Source of the DNA: Cycas panzhihuaensis
Taxonomy: Eukaryota > Cycadophyta
DNA: 64,000 nt
Direction of reading: 5' to 3'
Assembly (NCBI GenBank): GCA_023213395.1
Contig: CM041465.1
Location: 145,211,741-145,275,740 of the forward strand
The translations under genes and the position numbers were made by a program. Shown here piece by piece: positions 55,446 to 64,000 of this stretch (position 1 is its first letter; every line of letters begins with the position of its first letter). Below the pieces are notes generated by a model, which saw only the letters and a list, made by a program, of their open reading frames with translations, searched no databases and was not told the origin of the DNA.

Positions 55446-56025
55446 TGTTAAACCTTATGTTTAAATGTTAAGTGAATGTACATTTATTTTTCATGTAATA
55501 TATGCACTTTATACTTTAGGGGTGACTTATCACTTAAGTGATAAAGTGCACACCCACATTCTTTCTAGTGACTCAACGTTGTCACAAAAAGGTCAATGGA
55601 CCCTCATGCACTTGTTTGAATAATCCAAGTGATGTATCTTGGATGTCTGACACTTGTCAAACATCCAAGGCCTTAGGTGAGGATCCAAGCACTTTTGCTC
55701 ATGATCCATGTGATGTATCTTGGATGTTTGACACTTGTCAAACATCCAAGGCCTTAGGTCTCTCATTTCACTCTATATAATGAGACCTCTTCTCATTGTC
55801 TCATATGGAGACTTGGAGTTGTATTGTTATGCTATCAGTTTGCTAATCAAGTCGCTTTTCTTCTTGGGAGGTTGGACCAATTCCAACTCCACATATTGGG
55901 TATCATTTTCTCTTGCTCCTATATTTTAGTTTATGCTTTTATGCTCTCATGCTTTCATGCATTTATTGTATTGTGATTATATTTATGATCTTGGGATCAA
56001 TGTGGCCTAATGCCCATTGTCAACA
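55446..56025 (+). repeat. 5' LTR of C5
   Basis: Starts TGTTAAACCTTATG and ends ATTGTCAACA. It contains two inverted repeats (55638-55669, 55719-55750), where C2 and C3 have one. Confidence 0.95.
55774..55780 (+). promoter_or_regulatory. TATA box in the C5 5' LTR
   Basis: TATATAA in CACTCTATATAATGAGACC lies about 24 bp after the second inverted repeat. Confidence 0.65.
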
Positions 56026-56026
56026 T

Positions 56027-56040
56027 TTAGTATCGAGCTA
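56027..56040 (+). promoter_or_regulatory. Damaged primer binding site of C5
   Basis: TTAGTATCGAGCT follows the LTR; it corresponds to TTGGTATCAGAGCT with a substitution and a deletion inside the CAG. Confidence 0.7.
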
Positions 56041-57808
56041 ATGGTCTGTTTAAGCATATTAGTTTCTTTATTATCTCTACATCACATTGGTGGACAACGC
56101 CAAGTCATCGAGCTCGATTTTGACCGCCAACTCGGAAGGAAGGTCATCCAGCCTCATCAAGCCGCCATTCGGCTCCCGCCAAGTGATCGCCCACCGTCAC
56201 TCCCACCAACTCATCATCGTATCTGCCACTAGGCATCAATTGCCGACTCATCACACCTGTCCATCGTGATTGAAGAATTCCAGCTCACCGGCACATCACT
56301 GTCACATTAGCTGTCCGCCCACTAAGAAGCTGCCGACTCATCTTCACTGCCATCAGAATGTAATCATCAAAAGCGCCTCCGCGACTCACTACCAACAAGA
56401 TTTCCGGTCACTTCACTACACACAAGAAGAAGATCGCCACATCGACTCTCATTCACGCCACCTTTGTCGCCAATAACCATTCGGCCGGTGTCTTCATCAC
56501 CGCCACTGTCTCATGTCATTCCACTCGCTTTTCTTGAAAAGCGGCTCATCTAGTCTCTGCCACCGGGCATCAATCGCCAACTATCCTCTACATCAAGACA
56601 TCGCCACATCGTGACTCACTCAGCTGCGGTCATTTTTGACCGCCACATCGCCTCTCATCATCGAGCCACTGTCTCAAATTATACTCTGCCACTCATCATC
56701 CCATCTTCATTTCGGCTCATCTCAGTCGCCAACAAGATTTGAAGTCGCCCAACAAGATTTGAGTCGCCTACCATCATTTGAAAATTCAAAATGTTTTTTT
56801 TCATGAGACTCATTTCTATTAAAAGACTTTAAGAGTTTTTAATTTCTCATCTAATAGCGGGGCTTACTTAAAGTGTTTTTACACTAACTCTCCTGGTTCG
56901 CAAAAAGTACTTGTGTACTCACTGCTTTAAGCCTTTCTTTTCACACTTTCAGTGATTAGGCTTATTTATTGTGCTCAAGAGGACTGTTTTCAGTGTAAAG
57001 GTGAAGAAATTTATCACCTAAACTCGACTTTTGGCACCTTGCATGGTGACCTTGCCCTTCTTCACTCAAAAGGAAGGCTCATTGTGAGAAGTAATAAAAT
57101 CACTTGTTTTTGTTGGATGGTTGAGACATTTTAAGTCTCAACAAATGTGTGGAGCTTGTGTTGGACTTTGGAGCAATTTCTTGAGTACATTTTCATCACT
57201 TCATCAGTTTGTGGAGCTTAAAAGGAACCCTCTTTATCATCATCAAAGGTTCCTTACATTTTTTAGTACTCAAAAGTACTTCATCATTGTACTCAAGCAT
57301 ACATAGCACTTCACTTGGATTTAAAGCACTTGAAATCTGTTTGTGCTCATTCATTGTAAGCCAAAAAGGCATAAAAAATCCAAGTAAGAAGATTCACTCA
57401 CACTTATTTAAAAGTGAACTTAAAAATCTGTTGGGGAGGCTCGAAAAAGGTTCAAACCTTGCCTCGAATTAACCTTAAGCTTGGTGCATTCCCTAGGGGA
57501 CCAACCGTACGGTCACAAGGTGCCCACAATTAAGGTTGCTTGAGGGAAAGGAGGTTCAAAAGGGTGTTATTGAAATGTGAATCCCGTGGAAAGCATGGTA
57601 CGTCCATGCATCAACCCTACCGCCTTGTCCTAGATTTAACTTGGTTCTCCACCTCATTAGCGAGTCCTCCACTTCTCTTCACCCCATTGGTTGTTGGATC
57701 TTCTTGTAAGATCGGGACTAGTGGTGTTGTTTGAAGGTGGATCTTAAGCGACAAAGCTCTTGAGACTTCCAAGTTATCGCTAGCTTCAAGTATTACTCAA
57801 GTGGAAAG
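56041..57808 (+). other. Leader of C5
   Basis: The first half is rich in CATC, GCCAC and CAAG runs without a clear tandem unit. The second half matches the leaders of C2, C3 and C4, with the palindrome ACCGTACGGT at 57504-57513. Gag starts at the ATG at 57808-57810. Confidence 0.75.
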
Positions 57809-58720
57809 ATGGTCGCCATACAAATGCTTAATGCTTGTACCATAAGGCTAATAGGACAAGCTAACTATCAAGAATGGAAAAGAATCACAAAAATCTCTTG
57901 ATAATGAATGAGTTCTGGGATATGTTTCCTAAGAATCCCCAATCCTACACTTGTGATTAATGATAATCAAACCGCACTGTGGATGTTCAAAGTGTTGCTG
58001 CATGGGAGGCCAAAGACGAAATTGCTTTGGCATTCATTCGAATGGTTGTGGACATACATGTAGATCAAAATATTTCTTACGCACTATCTTCTAAAGAAGC
58101 ATGGGACACCTTGTCCTCTTTGTATGAAAGGCGAGATGAAGCTCGCATTTTGATGATAAAAGCTAAATTGTACTCCATTAAATTTGTAAAGCCAATGACG
58201 GCATTCATGTCCTCTATTAAGGAGGTTTGTAATGAATTAACCACTTTGGGTAGTCCACTACAAGAGATGAAATCGTAGCCTCCATCACAAAAGCACTACC
58301 AAAGGACTACAATGGCTTCATATCATCAACTACGAGATGGTTCACTTAGGGGATGACGGTCAATCAACTTGAAAGCTTGTTGCTTCAAGAAGAACAAATT
58401 TATGATAAGGATAATGAAGAACCATCTACATCGGTGCTTTCACAAAGAAAGGCAAAGAAAATTCAAAAATCCAACACCGCATTCACAAAGCGGTTTGAAA
58501 TATGAACATTGGATCTTCCAAATCCAATGTCGTATGCCATTATTGTGGCATTCCTCGCCACATTGCACTGAAAGTGCGAAAGAAGCAAGCGGATTTTCAA
58601 AGACAAAGATCACCATGTGGTCAAAGATGAAGCCACAAGGCCAAAGACAAGGCAGCCCACGACAACAGTTCCAACAGAGATTCCGGTGATCAAATAGCGG
58701 TTTCCCCTCGACCAAATCGA
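57808..58720 (+). pseudogene. gag: C5 Gag
   Basis: It is recognisable next to C3: MVAIQMLNACTIRL, AAWEAKDEIALAFIRMV, WDTLSSLYERRDEA, FMSSIKEVCNELTTLGS. At least six short deletions split the frame. The knuckle CHYCGIPRHIALK has lost its last Cys through a shift. Confidence 0.85.
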
Positions 58721-61700
58721 GGTGCCTATCGAGGAGGTCCACAAGGAGGGTCAAAGAAATGGCTACCAACGCCATTATAATCAGTTTGCCAATGACGACA
58801 AACTATTTTGTGCATTCCAATCATCCAAGGTTGACAACACTTGGATTATCGATTCAGGAGCTACTCAACACATGACAGGGAGTGAAGAACTCCTAAGCAA
58901 CATCAAGGAAGGCAAAGGTCATTTAGTAACCTTTGGAAATGGTGAATCAGCTGAGGTTTCGGAATAGGCACCATAGCCCCTTTTCACTCTCCTAAAATCC
59001 TTCCTTATCATTTCCCAATAGTGATGCCTATTTCATTTCTTCTATAGAGAAGAATCGCCTTCCTGTTAGCCGATGAACAAGCAACATATGAGCGTACTAT
59101 TCAAAAATGGGAAATGTATCATTCGTGACAAAGATGATCAGATTGTAGCTATAGCCTATGAGGATCAAGGTCTTTTCAAGTTGGATGCCAATAATATTAC
59201 TCTTGATTCTGCTTACTCTGGTTTCACATCTTTGTCAAAAATTCAGTTATGGCATCAACGTCTAGGACATTTAAGCCTAGACAATCTAAAGCGTATGACA
59301 TACAAAAGCATGGTGTATGGGCTTCCAAAGATGTATGGTTCAAAATGTCTTTATGAAGCTGCATAATGGGGACACAACATCTGCCTTTTCAGAAAGGCAA
59401 AGCATGGCGTGCATCTTATCCTTTGCAATTAGTTCACTCAGACTTGTGTGGACCCATGTCCACCCACTCCTTTGGAGGAGCATTGTACTACATATCCTTT
59501 ATTGATGACTTCTCTCACAAAGTCTGGGTCTACTTCCTAAAGCATAAATCAAGCCTTCTCCAAGTTCAAAGAGTTCAAGGCGTATAGAAAATGAATATGG
59601 CTACTTAATTGGCACATTAAGGTCAGATAATGGAGGTGAATTCACTTCAAATGAATTCAACCAATTTTGCAAGGATAATGGAATTGGAGACAACTCACGA
59701 CTCCTCATACTCCTCAAAGAAATGGAGTCTCTGAAAGGATGAATAGAACATTGGCTAATAAAGCCAGAACAATGATGCATGCAAAAGGGCTTCCAAGAGC
59801 TTCTTGGGTCAAGCATTTCAAACAAGACCTATGTGGCCAATCTGAGTCCCATGATCACCAATATCACACCGAGGAGGCATGGTCCGGAAAGAAGCCAACT
59901 ATTAGCCATTTGAGGACATTCTTGCATCGCATATATGCACATACCGGATCAACAAAGAACTAAGTTAGACAAACATAGTCTTAAATGCATCTTTGTAGGA
60001 TATTCAATCCATAGCAAAGCCTACAAATTGTATGATCGGTTGGGAGGAAAATACATCTCTCAAGAGATGTAATCTTTGTTGAGTATGATCAAAAGAGTTG
60101 GATATGGCACCAATCCAACCCCCATTGACAAAGGGAAAAAGATTGTTGAGGACTTCCTTCCCTCAATCTTACACACCATGTTCTTCATCTCGCACCTTCG
60201 TACCATCTACTTCATCCTCATTTGCTCCACTTGAACCTTCCACTTCATCTTCGATACTCCTACACCTAGACCGTAAGATATTGAGGTTCAAGCCACATCA
60301 TTTCGAAGTTACCTAAATGGTACACTCAAACCAGATGCAGGATGGTCATATCATTGAAGGAAAGCGTCCATCAAAGTATCCAAGAACAAACAAACTTTGC
60401 ACTTATGGTCAAGTGCTTTCTATTGATGAGCCTACTACCTTGCGTAAGCTTCACAAAGTGATAGTTGGAAAGTCGCCATGGATGAGGAGATTCAATCCAT
60501 TCATAAGAATGGTACTTGGGACTTAGTCGAATTGCCTCCACACAAACAGCAATCATTGTAAATGGGTCTACAAGACCAAAGTCCATTCGATGGGACACTC
60601 AAGCGTCGAAAGCAAGACTTGTAGCAAAGGGATTTAAACAACAAGAAGGAATTGATTACGAGGAGACCTTTGCACCGTAGCAAATATGAACACCATCGAC
60701 TTCTCTGGCCCTAGCCGCACAATGCAAATGGGTCAGATATCGATGGACGTGAAGAGTGCCTTCCTCAATGGCGATCTTCAAGAGGAGGTATACTTGGAGC
60801 AACCTCCGGTTACAAGGAACAAGGCAAGGAGCATTTGGTATGTCGCCTCAAGAAGGCTCAGTATGGCTTGAAGCAAGCTCCTAGGGCATGGTATGCAAAA
60901 ATCGATGAATACTTTTTGAGACATGGGTTTCATCGATCCACATCCGATCCAAACTTGTACATCAAACATGACCATCACCATGTCACTTATATTGCCTTGT
61001 ATGTAGATGACTTAGTGATCACGGTGATGACACTAAGCTCATCAATGTTCTCCAAAATGATTTGAAGAGAAGTTTTGAGATGACCGATCTTGGACTTCTC
61101 CATTACTTTCTAGGCTTTGAGGTATGGCGTGCCAAAGCTATATCTTCATTTCCCAAGCAAAATATTCTTGGGACATCTTGCGAGATTGGGATGCACGATC
61201 GCAAGACGGCGCCTACACCCATGGAGAACGGCACCAAGCTTTCTCTCAATGAGGAAGTCGCACCACAGATCCCACACTTTACCTAGCTGATTGGGAGTCT
61301 CATTTATCTCACCAACACTCTAGGATATTTCATTTTTGTTGGGATTTGCTCACGTTACATGTCTCAACCCAATCAGATACACTGGAATGCAGCAAAACGC
61401 ATACTCAAGTATATCAAAGGAACATTGCAACTTGGACTTGAGTATGTACATAAGGAGAACTTCACTTTGGAGGGGTTCTCGATTACGATTAGGGGATGCC
61501 GTGATAGCGGAGATCTACCTCGGGTTACTGTTTTACCCTTGGATCAGCAGCTGTTTCATGGAGTTGCAAGAAGCAACCAAATGTTACCTTGTCCTCCATC
61601 AAGGAATACAAAGCCGGTCAGTATGACTTGTGAGGCTATCGGCTCGACGGATTCTTGGTGAGCTTGGGTTTCAAGAAGCAAGAACCGACCCTTCATTGTG

Positions 61701-61935
61701 ACAATCAAAGTGTCCTCAAGCTAACTAAGAATCCTGCTTTCCATGCACGGACCAAGCATATTGAAGTTCACCACCATTTCATCGGGAGCATGTACACGTG
61801 GTGAGATCACACTTCAATATCGACCAATGAGCAACAGACGGCGAGATATCTTTACCAAGCCACTTGGTAGAGACAAATTTGTAAAATTTAGAGATGGTCT
61901 TGGTGTCCGACTTAACATTGTAAACAAGTAAGGGG
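58721..61935 (+). pseudogene. pol: C5 protease, integrase, reverse transcriptase and RNase H
   Basis: Protease DNTWIIDSGATQHMTGSEELL (about 58838-58900), zinc region LWHQRLGHLSLDNLKRM, integrase HSDLCGPM and FIDDFSHKVWVYF, RSDNGGEF and [46 protein letters not shown] and YVDD (LYVDDLVIT), RNase H and the ADIFTKPLGRDKF tail are all readable, but spread over all three frames. About 25 small indels relative to C3 are visible. Confidence 0.88.
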
Positions 61936-62513
61936 TGTTAAACCTTATGTTTAAATGTTAAGTGAATGTACATTTATTTTTCATGTAATATATGCACTTT
62001 ATACTTTAGGGGTGACTTATCACTTAAGTGATAAAGTGCACACCCACATTCTTTCTAGTGACACAACGTTGTCACAAAAGGTCAATGGACCCTCATGCAC
62101 TTGTTTGAATATTCCAAGTGATGTATCTTGGATGTCCGACACTTGTCAAACATCCAAGGCCTTAGGTGAGGATCCAAGCACTTTTGCTCATGATCCATGT
62201 GATGTATCTTGGATGTTTGACACTTGTCAAACATCCAAGGCCTTAGGTCTCTCATTTCACTCTATATAATGAGACCTCTTCTCATTGTCTCATATGGAGA
62301 CTTGGAGTTGTATTGTTATGCTATCAGTTTGCTAATCAAGCTGTTTTCTTCTTGGGAGGTTGGACCAATTCCAACTCCACATATTGGGTATCATTTTCTC
62401 TTGCTCCTATATTTCAGTTTATGCTTTTATGCTCTCATGCTTTCATGCATTTATTGTATTGTGATTATATTTATGATCTTGGGATCAATGTGGCCTAATG
62501 CCCATTGTCAACA
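61936..62513 (+). repeat. 3' LTR of C5
   Basis: Partner of 55446-56025, preceded by AGTAAGGGG, and followed by the duplication AATAT. Inverted repeats at 62127-62158 and 62208-62239. Confidence 0.95.
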
Positions 62514-62518
62514 AATAT

Positions 62519-64000
62519 TCCAAGTCAATTTCTTTATTATGTACCTTTTCTCTTATGAAATGATGATGAACTTCAATATGCTTTGTTCTTGCATGTAGAA
62601 TTGGATTTTTGGTCAGCTTGATGCCACTTTGATTGCCACATTTCAAGGAGGTTGCTCTTTTTTGCTGTTGATCCAAGTCAAGCAAAAGTTGTCTTAGCCA
62701 GATAGCTTCACAGGTTGCTAACGTAGCTGCTTTGTATTCTGCTTCTGTAGAAGATAGAGCAACTGTAGCTTGTTTCTTACTACACCATGAGATTGCTGAA
62801 GACCCTAAGAAAAAACAATATCCACTGGTGGATTTTCTTTATTCTTTGTCACCAGCCCAGTCAGAGTCGCAGTACCCTGATATTTCGATTGGGTACCCTT
62901 TTAAGTATACTAACTTGAGATCTGTTGTTCCTTTAAGATATCTTAAAACTCTTTATGCCTGCCAATGTCTCAACTTTGGATTTTGCATGTATTCGGATAT
63001 TAGTCCCACCGAGTAGGATATGTCGCCCAGTGGTCATTAGATAAATCAGACTTCCAATCATTTGTCTATACAAGGTGACATCTACATCTTTTTCCATACT
63101 ATCTGTCGTTAAGTCACAGTTTGTTTCCATGGGCGTTGTACATGGATTGTAGTTCTCCATCTGAAATCGAACAAGCAAATTTTTGATGTAGTTATTTTGG
63201 GACAAGGTTATATAGTTTTGATGTTGACCTACCTCCAATCCCAAGTAGTAATTTAGTGGACCCAAGTCTGTCATTTCAAATTTCTGCTGAAGTTGACTCT
63301 TGATATCTCTAATTCCTCCTTCATCATTTCCAGTAAGAAGCATATCATCAACATAGACAACAATTATTGTTATCTTGTTGTTTGTTTTCCTTATGTAGAG
63401 ACTGTAGTCAGAGTTGCATCAATTGAACTTATTTTCTTCAAGAAAATGATCTAATTTGGCATACCAGGCTCATGGGGCTTGTTTTAGACCATACAGAGCC
63501 TTTTTTAATCTGCAGACTAGATTCTCCTGTCCTTGTTCAGCGTATCCTTCCGGTTGTTACATGTAGACTTCTTCTTCTAGTTCACCATTTAAGAAGGCGC
63601 TTTTTACATCTAGCTGAGAGATTTTCCAATTTTGTGCTGTAGCCAAGGCTATTACTGTTCTTCTGGTGTTCATCTTTACTCTTTGGAGAAAAGGTCTCAT
63701 CAAAATCTACACCTGTTGTTTGTGTGTATCCTTTTACGACTAACCTTGCTTTGTACTTTTGTATCTTACCATCCATTCCCCTTTTTGTTTTGTAAACCCA
63801 TTTTTTACTTAGAGATTTATCGTGTAGTTCTACTAATTCCCACGTCTGATTCTTCTTGATTGAGTTCATTTCATTGTCCATTGCCACTTTCCTTTCTTGA
63901 CGATCTTTTGCTTCTTGAAAGTTTTGAGGTTCGACTTTGCTTAGAAGAGCTCTTGACCTTTGCCCTCGTGTTTTCTGTTCTATTACATTACTTTTCCCTT
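62519..64000 (-). pseudogene. pol: C6 reverse transcriptase and RNase H, partial
   Basis: Minus strand: RT start FDETFSPK and KWVYKTKRGMDGKIQKYKARL (63582-63887), YVDD in VYVDDMLLTGND (63330-63365), then TDLGPLNYYLGLEVGQHQNYI and CTTPMETNCD (62933-63343), and RNase H pieces to [18 protein letters not shown] (62485-62685 in part). Frames change several times. The sequence runs off the window end, with integrase and Gag expected beyond. Confidence 0.85.

Larger units (their letters stand above)
55446..62513 (+). mobile_element. Element C5: young sense Ty1/copia nested in C6, with many small indels
   Basis: LTRs 55446-56025 and 61936-62513 are about 98-99% alike by eye, with the perfect duplication AATAT (55441-55445, 62514-62518). 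The internal order matches C3 but coding frames are broken every 100-300 bases by one- or two-base losses, many at CAG or CTG (see findings). Young LTRs with a shredded body mean either a defective copy mobilised in trans or sequence error. Confidence 0.95.
55099..64000 (-). mobile_element. Element C6: antisense Ty1/copia, related to C1, interrupted by C5 and running off the window
   Basis: A 231-bp LTR (55099-55329) ending ATCTCAACA, like C1's, is followed by the purine tract and RNase H end, then C5, and from 62514 the RNase H and RT continue to the window end. The short LTR and the protein similarity (LLNYYLGLEV in both) place it with C1. The right part is outside the window. Confidence 0.85.

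Noticed and set aside
1-64000. Host genes, tRNA or rRNA genes, DNA transposons, Helitrons
   Set aside because: Both strands were checked for non-retrotransposon protein motifs and for obvious tRNA-like or terminal inverted repeat structures; none was convincing. A tRNAscan and a repeat-library search would be decisive.

Overview
This window looks like intergenic DNA from a large-genome seed plant, possibly a gymnosperm. That is an inference from its wall-to-wall nested LTR retrotransposons, AT-rich composition, long decayed Ty3/gypsy copies and lack of any recognisable host gene, tRNA or rRNA. Nearly every base can be assigned to a retrotransposon layer.

Layout. 1-181 is a scrap of a Ty1/copia LTR. 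182-9132 is a decayed gypsy element (A) whose gag-pol was a single reading frame. 9133-10962 holds an unclassified stretch plus one antisense copia-type LTR. 10963-17092 is a chromovirus-like gypsy element (Y), interrupted in gag by a 2.47-kb non-autonomous antisense element (Z, 11621-14090, target duplication AATTA). At 17092/17093 Y switches abruptly into the 3' end of another gypsy element (X). X proper spans 18179-44987 between two ~855-bp LTRs. It encodes an extra acidic ORF, Gag, four zinc knuckles, a protease and an integrase tail, but no reverse transcriptase or integrase core. X is split by the antisense copia C1 (20537-33585, target duplication GAGGA), which itself contains the antisense copia C2 (21602-29513, target duplication CAAGA), and by the sense copia C3 (34794-42560), the most intact element here. 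After X come a truncated second copy of Z (44988-45820) and a second copy of Y (45821-49753) carrying a 233-bp patch of X flanked by 169-bp direct repeats. The antisense copia C4 (from 49754) cuts Y off. It is interrupted by the antisense copia C6 (from 55099, running off the window), which contains the sense copia C5 (55446-62513, target duplication AATAT).

The nesting gives a relative order: X and Y are oldest, then Z and C1, then C2, C3 and C5. LTR pairs agree: X LTRs differ visibly throughout, C1 by roughly 5%, C2, C3 and C5 by about 1-2% by eye.

Points most worth a second look: a pol-less gypsy element that keeps both Gag and the integrase tail; a small element whose ORF fuses a reverse-transcriptase catalytic segment to a Gag-like segment; shared Y-to-X breakpoints at two loci; an inverted repeat in copia LTRs whose arms covary between elements; and a CAG/CTG-centred error or mutation signature confined mostly to C5, which may be a base-calling artefact of CHG methylation.
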